The notes under the pieces: model-generated
Told to the model about the DNA's origin: nothing
The model's database searches: none
Seen by the model: only the letters and a program-made list of their open reading frames with translations
Assembly (NCBI GenBank): GCA_963748205.1
Contig: CAVVIB010000022.1
Coordinates: 1 to 64,000 of the forward strand
From: JAIBJN01 sp963748205
Lineage (GTDB): Bacteria > Actinomycetota > Thermoleophilia > Gaiellales > Gaiellaceae
Direction of reading: 5' to 3'
Length of the DNA stretch: 64,000 nucleotides
Made by a program: the position numbers and the translations under genes
Part shown: positions 36,351 through 45,257 of the stretch, one piece after another
Layout: each line of letters opens with the position of its first letter
Numbering within the stretch: the stretch's first letter is position 1

Positions 36351-37361
36351 GTGCGAAAGCGCTCGATCATCCAGATGACGCTGGTCGGGGTGGCCGTCGG
36401 CGCTGCCCTGGCTCTCGTCGCGGTGCTCATCCCGTGGCTTCCCGATGCCGCTTCCGAGCAGGCCGGGATCGTCGACTCGGTCTACTGGGTCGTCACGATC
36501 ATCTGCGTCGTCATCTTCGCGCTGGTCGCCGGCGTGACGTCCTACGCGGTCTACAAGTTCAAGGCGCCGCCCGGGGACATGGACGACGGGAGCCCGATCC
36601 ACGGGCACACGGGCATCGAGATCGTGTGGACGCTCGTCCCCACGATCCTCGTCACGGCGATCGCCATCTACTCGGGCGTCGCGCTCGCGCAGGCGGAGGA
36701 CGTGCCTTCGGACCACCGGGTGATCGCGGTGACGGGCGAGCAGTTCACGTGGACGTTCACGTACCCGGACATCGAGGTGGAGGGCGGCCGTCCGCTCACG
36801 ACCGGCGAGCTCGTCGTCCCCGTCGACCAGACCATTGAGTTCGAGATCACCTCGAAGGACGTGATCCACTCGTTCTGGGTACCTGAATGGCGGATGAAGC
36901 AGGACGCGGTCCAGGGCGTGACGACGAGGACGGTGGTCGAGCCCACGAAGATCGGGGAGTACGAGGTCGTCTGCACGGAGCTCTGCGGCCTCGGGCACGC
37001 GACGATGCGCTCCCAGGCGCGCGTCCTCTCCATGGCCGACTTCCAGGCCTGGGTCGAGGAGCAGCAGCGCCTCGCTCGTGAGGGCGGCGCCGTGCAGGGC
37101 AAGGAGCTCTTCACCCAGCAGTGCGGGTCGTGCCACACGCTGGCCGACGCCGGCACGACCGGCGAGGTCGGGCCGGACCTCGATGAGGTGCTCCAGGGCG
37201 TCGACGCCGACTTCGTCATGGAGTCGATCGTGGACCCGAGCGCTAGCATCGCGGAGGGGTACGAGGACGCAATGCCGGACAACTTCGGAGAGGTCTTCAC
37301 GGAACCGCAACTCGAAGGGCTGGTCGAGTATCTGCTCCAGGCGACTGGAGGCGGGAACTAG
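36351..37361 (+). CDS. ctaC: Cytochrome c oxidase subunit II with fused cytochrome c domain
   Basis: 336 residues, caa3-type. Two N-terminal helices (LVGVAVGAALALVAVLI and VYWVVTIICVVIFALVAGV). The cupredoxin domain carries the CuA site: VIHSFWVPEWRMKQD provides the first histidine and VVCTELCGLGHATM the Cys-x3-Cys-x3-His-x2-Met set, complete. C-terminal cytochrome c domain from about residue 245, with heme motif CGSCH and a Met ligand probably in YEDAMPDNF. It takes electrons from cytochrome c or a donor and passes them to subunit I. GTG 36351 start; first gene of the operon. Confidence 0.95.
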   Translation: MRKRSIIQMTLVGVAVGAALALVAVLIPWLPDAASEQAGIVDSVYWVVTIICVVIFALVAGVTSYAVYKFKAPPGDMDDGSPIHGHTGIEIVWTLVPTILVTAIAIYSGVALAQAEDVPSDHRVIAVTGEQFTWTFTYPDIEVEGGRPLTTGELVVPVDQTIEFEITSKDVIHSFWVPEWRMKQDAVQGVTTRTVVEPTKIGEYEVVCTELCGLGHATMRSQARVLSMADFQAWVEEQQRLAREGGAVQGKELFTQQCGSCHTLADAGTTGEVGPDLDEVLQGVDADFVMESIVDPSASIAEGYEDAMPDNFGEVFTEPQLEGLVEYLLQATGGGN

Positions 37362-39308
37362 GTGGCTGTCGAAGTTCACGCCGAGCACACGACGGCGCAC
37401 GCGCCGCCGCCCCCGCGCAGGGGCATGCGGCGCCTGACCGGGCCCGGCTGGCTCCGCGTGCTCTGGGCGATGCCGGTTGGCTGGGTGCTCGGGACCCTGC
37501 TCGTGATCGGCGCGCGCTCGGCCATGGGCTTCGAGCCCCTCTGGGAGCTGCCGGTCCTGATCGTCGTCTGGACGGTCGTCGTCCCGCTCGCGTTCCTCGC
37601 CGGGCTCGGCGGCTTCGACTACTGGGCCTACTGGATCTCCGGGAAGCCGACGCGGCCGGAGGACCACTCGAGCCACGGCGCCCGCACGTGGAAGGACTAC
37701 TTCCGGGTCAATACCGACCACAAGGTGATCGGGATCCAGTACCTCGTCACGACGGTCTTCTTCTTCGTCGCGGCCGGGCTCATGGCGATGTTCATGCGCG
37801 CGGAGCTGGCGCGCCCCGGGATGCAGTACGTGGACACGAACACGTTCAACGGCCTGTTCTCGGTGCACGCGTCGCTGATGATCTTCCTCTTCATCATCCC
37901 GGCGTTCGCGGGGCTCGGGAACTACGTCATCCCGCTGATGATCGGCGCGCCGGACATGGCGTTCCCGCGCCTGAACGCCCTCTCGTTCTGGCTGCTGCCC
38001 ATCGCCGGGCTGATCATGCTGTCGAGCTACCTCGTGCCGGAGGGAGGCGCGTTCGCCGCCGGGTGGACGAACTACGTCCCGTTAGCCGTGCAACAGGCGG
38101 ACGGCAACCTCATGTTCCAGATGGGTGTCCAGTGGGCCGGGGCGTCCTCGATCATGACCGCGCTCAACTTCCTGGTCACGATCATCACCATGCGTGCGCC
38201 CGGGATGACCTTCTGGCGCATGCCGCTCCTCGTGTGGGCGAACTTCGCCACGTCGACGCTGGTCGTGCTGGCGACCCCGTTCGTGGCCGGCTCGCAGTTC
38301 TTCATCATGTTCGACCGCGTCCTGCACACGAACTTCTTCAACCCGGCGCTCGGGGGCGACATCATCGCCTACCAGCACATCTTCTGGTTCTACTCGCACC
38401 CGGCCGTCTACATCATGATGCTGCCCGGCTTCGGCATCGCCTCGGAGGTGATCTCCGTCTTCGCGCGGAAGCCGATTTTCGGCTACCGGCTGATGGCGCT
38501 CTCGCTGATGGCGATCCTCATCCTCGGGTTCTCGGTCTGGGCGCACCACATGTTCGTGTCGGGCATGCAGCCCTGGATCCGCATCCCGATGATGGTGACC
38601 ACGCTCGTGATCGCGGTCCCAACCGGGATCAAGGTCTTCAGCTGGCTGGCGACGCTGTGGGAGGGGCGTCTCCACTTCAAGACGCCCATGCTGTTCGCAC
38701 TGGGCTTCGTGTCGATGTTCGTGATCGGCGGCCTCTCGGGCATCTACCTCGGCTCGATCCCGATCGACATCCACGCGAGCGACACGTACTTCGTCGTCGC
38801 CCACATCCACTACGTGCTCTTCGGCGGCTCGCTCTTCACGATCTTCGCCGGCATCTACTACTGGTTCCCCAAGATGACCGGCCGGATGTACAACGAGCGT
38901 CTCGGGAAGATCCACTTCTGGCTGACGTTCGTCGGCTTCAACGTCACGTTCTTCCCGATGCACTGGGTCGGCCTCCAGGGGATGCCGAGACGCGTGGCCG
39001 ACTACGCGCCCGAGTTCGGGAACTGGAACATGGTCATCTCGATCGCGTCCTTCGGGCTGGGCGCCTCGACGATCGTGTTCCTCTACAACATGATCGTGAG
39101 CTGGCGCAGCGGCGAGCCGGCGCCCGGGAACCCGTGGCGGGCCCTCACGCTCGAGTGGCAGGTCTCCTCGCCGCCGCCGATCTTCAACTTCGACGAGATC
39201 CCGCAGGTCGTGGGGAGCCCGTACGAGTACGGGGTCCGCGGCGCGCGCCACGCGGTGCTGAACGGCGACCGCGCCCACCTCGAGGAACGCGAGAAGGTCG
39301 AGGCATGA
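37362..39308 (+). CDS. ctaD: Cytochrome c oxidase subunit I, type A2
   Basis: 648 residues, longer than usual because of an N-terminal extension with two extra helices (residues 30-85). The heme-copper core has low-spin heme ligand SVHASLMIF (Gly of the usual H-G replaced by Ala), GAPDMAFPR, CuB site with cross-linked His-Tyr YSHPAVYIMMLPG, WAHHMFVSGM, K-channel PTGIKVFSW and heme a3/a ligands VAHIHYVLFGG. The YSHPAV motif in place of GHPEV marks the A2 subfamily, which uses Tyr-Ser instead of Glu in the D-channel. GTG 37362 begins right after the subunit II stop. Confidence 0.95.
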   Translation: MAVEVHAEHTTAHAPPPPRRGMRRLTGPGWLRVLWAMPVGWVLGTLLVIGARSAMGFEPLWELPVLIVVWTVVVPLAFLAGLGGFDYWAYWISGKPTRPEDHSSHGARTWKDYFRVNTDHKVIGIQYLVTTVFFFVAAGLMAMFMRAELARPGMQYVDTNTFNGLFSVHASLMIFLFIIPAFAGLGNYVIPLMIGAPDMAFPRLNALSFWLLPIAGLIMLSSYLVPEGGAFAAGWTNYVPLAVQQADGNLMFQMGVQWAGASSIMTALNFLVTIITMRAPGMTFWRMPLLVWANFATSTLVVLATPFVAGSQFFIMFDRVLHTNFFNPALGGDIIAYQHIFWFYSHPAVYIMMLPGFGIASEVISVFARKPIFGYRLMALSLMAILILGFSVWAHHMFVSGMQPWIRIPMMVTTLVIAVPTGIKVFSWLATLWEGRLHFKTPMLFALGFVSMFVIGGLSGIYLGSIPIDIHASDTYFVVAHIHYVLFGGSLFTIFAGIYYWFPKMTGRMYNERLGKIHFWLTFVGFNVTFFPMHWVGLQGMPRRVADYAPEFGNWNMVISIASFGLGASTIVFLYNMIVSWRSGEPAPGNPWRALTLEWQVSSPPPIFNFDEIPQVVGSPYEYGVRGARHAVLNGDRAHLEEREKVEA

Positions 39309-40180
39309 GCGACGTCGACCCGTACGCGGAGAAGGCGCCCGAGCCGGCCGAGGCGCGGCCGCGCCACATCCTCGTCCTCGCGAACGAGACCGTCGCCGGC
39401 AAGACGCTTCTGGACGCGATCCAGGAGCGCGCCGCCGGAAGCGCGATCCGCGTCACGGTCATCTCGCCGCAGAACGACCCGCGCGCCGGCTACGTGGTCT
39501 ACGAGGACAGCCGCCGCTCGAGCGCCGAGCGCCGCCTGCGCAGGACGCTCGACCTGCTGCACGAGGCGGGCATCGCCGCCCGCGGCGCCGTCGTCGACCC
39601 CGACCCGCTCCAGGCGCTGCGCGACGGCCTCCACCAGTACGCGCCCGTGGACGAGGTGATCATCTCGACGCATCCCGGCGCCGTTCGCTCGAGTTGGCTG
39701 CGCGCCGGTCTCGTCGACCGCGCCCGCAAGGCGGCAGGGGGGATCCCGGTCTCGCACGTCGAGGTCGACCTCAGCTCCGGGCGCGAGCGGGCGCACGTGC
39801 TCGTGATCGCGAATCAGACGATCGTCGGCGGGCCGCTCCTCGAGGCGCTGCGCGAGCGCGCGCACGCCGGCCCCGTCGAGTTCACGCTCGTCGCCCCGGC
39901 CGACGAGCCCGGCGTTCAGAAGCGGCTCGATCTCGCCCTCGCCGAGCTGAAGGGGCTGGGCCTCGAGGCCACCGGCCATCTCGGCGACCCCGACCCCGTC
40001 ACGGCCGCGCTCAACGCGGCCCACGACGAGCAGGTGGACGAGATCATCGTCTCGACGTTCCCCGAGGCCAGCTCCGGCTGGCTCCGCCGCAACGTCGTCG
40101 GCCGGATCGAGAGCGGCGCGGAGCTCCCGGTCAAGCACGTCGTCGTCTCGCCCGAACAGGCCGAGGCACTCATTCCGTAA
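39305..40180 (+). CDS. Tandem universal-stress-like domain protein
   Basis: 291 residues made of two homologous alpha/beta domains. The first begins HILVLANETVAGKTLLDAI and the second HVLVIANQTIVGGPLLEAL; each later has D-E-(V/I)-I-(I/V)-S-T-x-P and a W-L-R motif and ends with HVEVDLSSG or HVVVSPEQA. They look like USP-type nucleotide-binding folds, though the G-2x-G-9x-G(S/T) ATP loop is not seen. Its ATG overlaps the ctaD stop and its stop overlaps ctaE's start, so it is made with the oxidase. Role unknown. Confidence 0.75.
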   Translation: MSDVDPYAEKAPEPAEARPRHILVLANETVAGKTLLDAIQERAAGSAIRVTVISPQNDPRAGYVVYEDSRRSSAERRLRRTLDLLHEAGIAARGAVVDPDPLQALRDGLHQYAPVDEVIISTHPGAVRSSWLRAGLVDRARKAAGGIPVSHVEVDLSSGRERAHVLVIANQTIVGGPLLEALRERAHAGPVEFTLVAPADEPGVQKRLDLALAELKGLGLEATGHLGDPDPVTAALNAAHDEQVDEIIVSTFPEASSGWLRRNVVGRIESGAELPVKHVVVSPEQAEALIP

Positions 40181-40785
40181 TGGCGACCGTCGACCACGCA
40201 CACGATCACCCGCCGGTGGCGCACCAGAGCTCGCGCGTCGACTCGCGCCTGCTCGGCATCTACTTCTTCATCGCCTCCGAGGTGATGCTCTTCGGCTCCT
40301 TCTTCAGCGCGTACTTCTTCGCGCGCGTCGTCGTCGGAGGCGACACAGGTTGGCCGCCCGAGGGGTACGAGCTGCCCGTCTACCTGGCCTTCCTGAACAC
40401 GGTCATCCTGGTCACGTCGAGCTTCACGATGCACTGGGCCCTCCAGTCCGTGAAGCGCGGCAACCGCTCGGGGCTGATCGCCGGGCTGACGCTCACGTTC
40501 CTGCTCGGGCTCACGTTCCTGCTCATCCAGGCGCGCGAGTACACGCGCCTCGGCTTCGCGCCGTACGACAACGCCTTCGGGTCGACCTTCTACGGGCTCA
40601 CCGGCCTGCACGGCGCGCACGTCTTCGTCGGGCTGAATCTGTTGCTCTATGCGCTGATCCGCTCGGTGCGAGGCCACTTCGGCCCCGAGACGGAGAAGCA
40701 CCTGGGCGTCGAGCTGCCGGGGATCTACTGGCACTTCGTCGACGTAATGTGGATCGTCGTGTACGTCACGGTCTACGTGATCTAG
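40180..40785 (+). CDS. ctaE: Cytochrome c oxidase subunit III
   Basis: 201 residues with five transmembrane helices, typical of the short subunit III. Recognisable stretches are FFIASEVMLFGSFFSAYFF, LNTVILVTSSFTMHWAL, TGLHGAHVFVGLNLLLYAL and GIYWHFVDVMWIVVYVTVYV with the conserved W-H-F-V-D. Structural subunit that stabilises subunit I and the D-channel entry. ATG 40180 overlaps the previous stop (TAATG). Confidence 0.93.
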   Translation: MATVDHAHDHPPVAHQSSRVDSRLLGIYFFIASEVMLFGSFFSAYFFARVVVGGDTGWPPEGYELPVYLAFLNTVILVTSSFTMHWALQSVKRGNRSGLIAGLTLTFLLGLTFLLIQAREYTRLGFAPYDNAFGSTFYGLTGLHGAHVFVGLNLLLYALIRSVRGHFGPETEKHLGVELPGIYWHFVDVMWIVVYVTVYVI

Positions 40786-40814
40786 CGCCGTAGGCCGGCA
40801 CAAGGAGGCGCGCC

Positions 40815-41457
40815 ATGCGCAACCCGTTCCGGAGCGAAGCTGAGGCCTTCAGCTTCGTGCTCGTGTGCGCGGGATTGTTCGCCGTCGTCGCGGTGGCGGG
40901 CGTCCTCTTCGGCGGCTGGGTGGCACTCGTGGTCTTCCTCGTCCTCGCCGCCGGTCTCGCGTACTACATCAAGGCAGAGCCCAAGCAAGCCGAGCATCCC
41001 GTGCTCGCCCCGGGGGGCGGCGAGCGACGCTGCATTCTCGTGGTCGCCAACGAGACCGTGGCCGGCCGCGCCCTGCGCGGCGAGGTCGTGCGCCGGGCGG
41101 AGGGCGACGCCGACGTGCTCGTCGTCTGCCCCGCCCTCAACTCGCCGCTCCGCCACTGGGCCTCGGACGAGGACGGCGCCCGGGCGCTCGCCCATGACCG
41201 GCTGGAGGAGTCGCTGGGCGCCCTGTCCGCCGAGGGGGTCGAGGCGCGCGGCGAGGTCGGCGACGCGGATCCGATTCAGGCGATGGACGATGCGCTCCGG
41301 ACCTTCGGCGCCGACGAGATCGTCATCTCGACCCATCCGCCCGGCCGCTCGAACTGGCTCGAGAAGGAGATCATCGCGCGCGCGCAAGGAGCGCTACGAC
41401 GTGCCGATCACGCACGTCGTCGTGGATCTCGAAGCGGAGCGCGGGCCGGAGCCCTAG
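40815..41457 (+). CDS. Membrane-anchored universal-stress-like protein, one frameshift
   Basis: About 213 residues: two N-terminal transmembrane helices (FSFVLVCAGLFAVVAVAGVLF and VALVVFLVLAAGLAYYI), then one USP-like domain from CILVVANETVAGRALRGEV, with DEIVISTHPPGRSNWLEKE near the end. This domain is homologous to both domains of the 39305 protein. An extra base near 41,388 must be removed to reach RYDVPITHVVVDLEAERG and the stop at 41455-41457. Strong SD AAGGAGG six bases before ATG 40815. Topology places the domain in the cytoplasm beside the oxidase. Confidence 0.75.
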
Positions 41458-41891
41458 CCCGAGGTCTCGGCGGTCGTCGTCCCGCCCGTCGTCGTGCCGC
41501 TGTCGCCGCTCGGGTCGCAGCCGTCGAGGTTCTTGCCCGCCACGCTGGCCACGTAGCCGGCCACGTCCACCGCATCCTGGCCGGTGACGATGTCGGCCGG
41601 CATCGGCGGTGCGGCGAGGTCGATCTGCCCGAGGACGACCGAGTAGATCGTGTCCTCCGCGAAGCCCTGCTTGCACGACCAGCCGAGCGCCGTGTCGAGG
41701 TTCGGGCCGACGTTCGCGACGGTGCCGGCGTCTGCCAGCGTGTGGCAGGACGCGCAGTTCTCGACGAAGAGCTCCTTGCCCTTGCTGGTGTTGGCGCTCT
41801 CCATACCCGCGGCCGGCGATTCGCCCCCTCCGCAGCCTGCGACGCCCAGAGCGGCGAGCGCGAGCAGGAGGACGGCGAGCCGGCGCGCCAC
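41454..41891 (-). CDS. Cytochrome c lipoprotein
   Basis: 145 residues. The signal peptide has lipobox LGVAGC, giving a membrane anchor. The heme site NCASCHTLADAG is close in sequence to that of the ctaC cytochrome domain (QCGSCHTLADAG). The axial Met candidate is in APPMPADIVTG. C-terminal Thr/Gly-rich tail. Probably carries electrons to the oxidase encoded next door on the other strand. Its stop overlaps that of the USP-like gene in a shared CTAG. A second cysteine pair (SCKQGF, GCDPSG) may form a disulfide. Confidence 0.88.
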   Translation of the reverse strand: MARRLAVLLLALAALGVAGCGGGESPAAGMESANTSKGKELFVENCASCHTLADAGTVANVGPNLDTALGWSCKQGFAEDTIYSVVLGQIDLAAPPMPADIVTGQDAVDVAGYVASVAGKNLDGCDPSGDSGTTTGGTTTAETSG

Positions 41892-41894
41892 GGG

Positions 41895-42260
41895 CTACGG
41901 ACGGGGCGCTTCGGCCGCGTCGACGCTCTCGAGCGCCTCCGCGCGGGTCTCGTGAATGGGGAAGACCCTGTTGAGCCCGGTGATCTCGAAGATCTTGGTG
42001 ATGTTGCGGTCGCTGCAGACGATCGAGAGCTGCCCGCCGTTCGGGCGCAACCGCTTGACCCCGCCGACGAGCACGCCCAGCGTCGTCGAGTCGATGAAAG
42101 TCGTGTCGGTGAGGTCGACGACGACCTGCTTCCCGCCCTTCTCGATCACGTCGAGGAGCTGCTGCTTGAACTCCGGCGCTGTGTAGAGGTCGATCTCGCC
42201 CGTGAGGGCGATCACGTACACGTCGCCGCCGGCGTGCTCCGTCTTGATGTCGAAGTTCAT
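41895..42260 (-). CDS. STAS-domain anti-sigma factor antagonist
   Basis: 121 residues, a single STAS domain. GEIDLYTAPEFKQQL and VVVDLTDTTFIDSTTLGVLVG contain the serine normally phosphorylated by an anti-sigma kinase. Unphosphorylated, such proteins bind the kinase and free a stress sigma factor. No kinase or phosphatase gene lies next to it here. ATG 42260 is chosen over the upstream open frame because it gives the standard N-terminus. It ends three bases before the cytochrome lipoprotein start, so they may be co-transcribed. Confidence 0.9.
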   Translation of the reverse strand: MNFDIKTEHAGGDVYVIALTGEIDLYTAPEFKQQLLDVIEKGGKQVVVDLTDTTFIDSTTLGVLVGGVKRLRPNGGQLSIVCSDRNITKIFEITGLNRVFPIHETRAEALESVDAAEAPRP

Positions 42261-42300
42261 GAGTCCCCTTCTCGTGTCGCGGTTGCGTACCTTAACCGCT

Positions 42301-43194
42301 CTACTGCCCGTCCGAGCCGCCGCCCGAACCACCGGCGGCATCGTCGCCGGTCCCGCCCTGGTCGATGCCGGCGATGACCTTGAGGCTCTCGATGCGCTGC
42401 TCGATCAGCTCGGCGTTCGGGTTGTTCGGGGCCTTCTCGAGGAACTCCTCGTAGGCCTCGACGGCGGTCGGATAGTCCTGCGCGGTCTCGGCCGCCTGCG
42501 CGAACTGGAGGAGGAGAAGGGGCTCTTCGTCCCCCACGATCTCGGTCAGGTCGGCGAGCACGTTCTGCTGGAGGATGGCGTTGCTCTGCACCTCGGCGTT
42601 GGCCGCCTGCGCGCGCGCCTCGGCCTGCGAGCTCACCGAGTCGGTGATCTCGTTGCCGAGGATCTCCTGGAGGAAGGGGCTGTCGTCGGGCGCGAAGGTC
42701 TTCGGGAGCGAGGCTTCGGCCGCCTCGTTGGAGGCGATGTCCGCGCGGTTCTGCGCCTCGCCGATCTTCTGGGCGTAGAGGGACACGAGCGTGCGGAGCG
42801 CGTCGGCGTCCTCGGGCCGCATGGTGCGGTAGCGCTCGAGGGAGGCGATCGCCTCGTCGATCTCGCCGTCCCGGGCCGCGGCTGTTGCGAGGTCGAGGCG
42901 CGCCTGCGCGTTGTCAGGGTTCTCCTGGACGGCCTGGCGCGCGTCCTCGAGGTTCGGCCCGTCGGTGGCGACCGGCCGGTTCAGGAGGTCGGAGAGGTAG
43001 TCGCCGATGCCCGAGCCGCCGGCGCCGACACCGAAGAAGACGAAGCTGCCGGCGAAGGCGATTGCGAGGAAGAGGAAGACCCATTTCGCCCGACGCCGAA
43101 GCTTCGGGAAGAACATCAGATCTTCGGCGCTGGCGGCGCTTCGCTGAGCAGGCGGCCGCGTGCGGCGCTTGCGCTGCGTCGAAGATCGTGCCAC
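42301..43194 (-). CDS. Membrane-anchored TPR protein
   Basis: 297 residues: basic cytoplasmic N-terminus (about 40 residues), one transmembrane helix (WVFLFLAIAFAGSFVFFGVGAG), then TPR-like repeats on the outside (PDNAQARLDLATAAARDGEIDEAIASLERY, and YPTAVEAYEEFLEKAPNNPN) and a Gly/Asp-rich end. The start is set at GTG 43194, because AAGGAGG stands six bases upstream. That makes a 79-base overlap with the amidohydrolase; ATG 43116 is the alternative. Likely an assembly scaffold; partner unknown. Confidence 0.72.
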   Translation of the reverse strand: MARSSTQRKRRTRPPAQRSAASAEDLMFFPKLRRRAKWVFLFLAIAFAGSFVFFGVGAGGSGIGDYLSDLLNRPVATDGPNLEDARQAVQENPDNAQARLDLATAAARDGEIDEAIASLERYRTMRPEDADALRTLVSLYAQKIGEAQNRADIASNEAAEASLPKTFAPDDSPFLQEILGNEITDSVSSQAEARAQAANAEVQSNAILQQNVLADLTEIVGDEEPLLLLQFAQAAETAQDYPTAVEAYEEFLEKAPNNPNAELIEQRIESLKVIAGIDQGGTGDDAAGGSGGGSDGQ

Positions 43195-44426
43195 TCGAAT
43201 CCTCCTTCCTCGTACCGAACCTCGCCGTCGACGAGGGTGAGGAGCACCCGGTCTGGCGAGCCGCCGAAGACTACGGCGGTGGTTGGCTCCTCCCAGGGGA
43301 GGAACGGTGACCCGGCGAGCGAGACGACGGTCAGGTCGGCGCGCTTTCCGGGGGTCAGCGAGCCCGTCTCGGCGTCGAGCCCGAGCGCGCGCGCTGAGCC
43401 AAGAGTAGCGAGTTCCAGCGCCGAGTTCGCCGTTAGGGCGTCGGCTCGGCGCTCGCGCACGCGTGCGGTGTAGACGGCTGTCCGCATCTCTTCGAAGAGG
43501 TCGAACGAGGGCGTCGAGGCGGGGCTGTCCGTTCCCAGCCCGACGCGGACTCCCGCGGCGCGCATCTCGGCGACCGGCGCGGCGCCGCAGCCGAGGATCG
43601 CGTTCGAGCGCGGACAGTGCGCGACGGCGACGTCGTGCTCCGCGAGAAGCGCGATCTCGTCAGCCTCGACGTGAACGCAGTGGGCGGCGAGGACGTCGGG
43701 CCCGAGCAGGCCGCGTCCCGCCAGGAGGCGGATGCCCGTCTGGCCCGCCGGCTCCACGGGAACGCCGGGCGCGTCGGCCATCAGGCCGGTGCCGTGCAGG
43801 AGCCACTCCTGCTCGGCCTCGCTCTCGGCGAAATGGGTGACGACCGGGAGGCCGAGCTCCGCGCAGGCCGCGTAGACCTCTGCGGTGACGCTGTACGGCG
43901 CGTGCGGCGAGACGCCGAGCCTGACCCGCTCCGAGAGCGAGCTCGCGATGGCCTCGCGCAGGGCCTCGAAGCGCGCGATGGCGGCCTCCGGGTCGGCGCC
44001 GAAGACCTCCAGCGCCACGAGGGCGCGCAGCCCGAGCTCGTCGCACGCGGGCGCGGCCGCGCCCGTGAAGCTGGCGTCGGCGATCGTCCCGATCCCCGAG
44101 CGGAGGCACTCGGCGGCACCGAGCCGGGCGATCGCCACGGCGTCCCCGTCGAGGAGCCGGGCCTTCCGCTGGATGTGGAGGGCGATCCACGGAGCGAACG
44201 AGAGCGTGTCGCCGAAGCCCGCGTAGACCGCGTACTCGAGGTGGGAGTGTGCGTTGACGAAGGCCGGGACGATGATCGCGTCGTCGAAGCGCCGGCGCTC
44301 GCCCTCGAGCTCCGCGGCGGGCCCGACGCCGACGATCCGCTCGCCCTCGACCGCGACGCCCCCGTCGCGCACGGGCTCCCCCTCGACCGGGACGACCCAG
44401 TCGGCCTCGTAGACGACTGTGCTCAC
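43116..44426 (-). CDS. Amidohydrolase-family deaminase-like enzyme
   Basis: 436-residue metal-dependent hydrolase of the cytosine deaminase/ATZ-TRZ group. Metal site NAHSHLEY (H-x-H), later histidines in VVTHFAESEAE and AAHCVH, and the aspartate in GLGTDSPASTPS. The ends carry the small beta-sandwich typical of the family (VPVEGEPVRDGGVAVEGERIVGVGP). Candidate roles are aminofutalosine, adenosylhomocysteine or guanine-type deamination, or another N-ring hydrolysis; the sequence does not decide. GTG 44426 overlaps the tatC stop (TAGTG). Confidence 0.85.
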   Translation of the reverse strand: MSTVVYEADWVVPVEGEPVRDGGVAVEGERIVGVGPAAELEGERRRFDDAIIVPAFVNAHSHLEYAVYAGFGDTLSFAPWIALHIQRKARLLDGDAVAIARLGAAECLRSGIGTIADASFTGAAAPACDELGLRALVALEVFGADPEAAIARFEALREAIASSLSERVRLGVSPHAPYSVTAEVYAACAELGLPVVTHFAESEAEQEWLLHGTGLMADAPGVPVEPAGQTGIRLLAGRGLLGPDVLAAHCVHVEADEIALLAEHDVAVAHCPRSNAILGCGAAPVAEMRAAGVRVGLGTDSPASTPSFDLFEEMRTAVYTARVRERRADALTANSALELATLGSARALGLDAETGSLTPGKRADLTVVSLAGSPFLPWEEPTTAVVFGGSPDRVLLTLVDGEVRYEEGGFEWHDLRRSASAARGRLLSEAPPAPKI

Positions 44427-45248
44427 TATTGCTCGGAGCTCGCGAAGGCCTCGCGCCGTGCCGCGATCTGGTCGGCCCAGCGTTTCTCGAAGAAGGCCGC
44501 GACCCAGATGGACATCTCGAAGAGCAGGAGAATCGGGATCGTCTGGATGGCCGTGGAGACGAAGTCGACGCCGGGGAGGAGGACGCCGGCGACCACGCAC
44601 AGGCCGAGGCCGATGCGGCGGTTCCTCCGCAGCTGCGCCGGACGAGGTGATCCCGAGGCGCACGAGGGCCAGGATCACGATGGGCAGCTCGAAGAGGATG
44701 CCCATGCCGAAGATGCTCGTGGCGGCGAACGAGTAGTAGGGGCCGGCGCGGATCTCGTTGCGGTAGAGCTCGCTGTCGAAGTCGAGGAGGAAGGGGATCG
44801 CGGCGGGGAGCGCAACCCAGTAGGCGAACGACGCGCCCGCGACGAAGAGGATGGTGCCCGCGAGGACGAGCTTGGCGACGACGGCCTGACTCGTCTCCTC
44901 GAAGGCCGGCGCCAGGAAGCCCCAGAGCTGCCAGAGCAGGATGGGCAGGGCGATCGCGAGCGCGGCCAGGAACGCGACCTTGAAGGAGGTCGAGAAGGCC
45001 TCCAGCGGGTTGAGGGTGAGCGGCTCAGGCTTGCGGCAGACCTCGACGCCCGTCTCCGGCCCCGGTGCGCAGCGGACCGGCAGCGGCCGGTTCAGCCACC
45101 CGATGATCGTCGCACGGAAGATCCAGGTGACGACGAGGGCGCCGAGGAGCGCGACGCCGGAGATGATGATGCGCGTGCGAAGCTCGTCGAGGTGCTCGAC
45201 CAACGTGACGCGGTCGGCGTGCCCGAGGCGCCGCGGCAAGCGGGGCAT
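44426..45248 (-). CDS. tatC: Sec-independent protein translocase TatC, one frameshift
   Basis: About 273 residues, six transmembrane helices, the substrate-receptor core of the twin-arginine export system. Start MPRLPRRLGHADRVTLVEHLDELRTRI carries the conserved LVEHLDELR. Later SFKVAFLAALAIALPILLWQLWGFLAP and FGMGILFELPIVILAL (with the helix 4 E residue) match TatC. An extra base near 44,640 breaks the last third; corrected it reads LGITSSAQLRRNRRIGLGLCVV and ends EAFASSEQ. Nine bases after tatA. Confidence 0.92.
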
Positions 45249-45257
45249 CGGAGGTCC

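Noticed and set aside
40815..41457. Programmed ribosomal frameshifting in split genes
   Set aside because: Shift sites share no slippery sequence or downstream structure, and most need a base removed (-1 base content) at random contexts.
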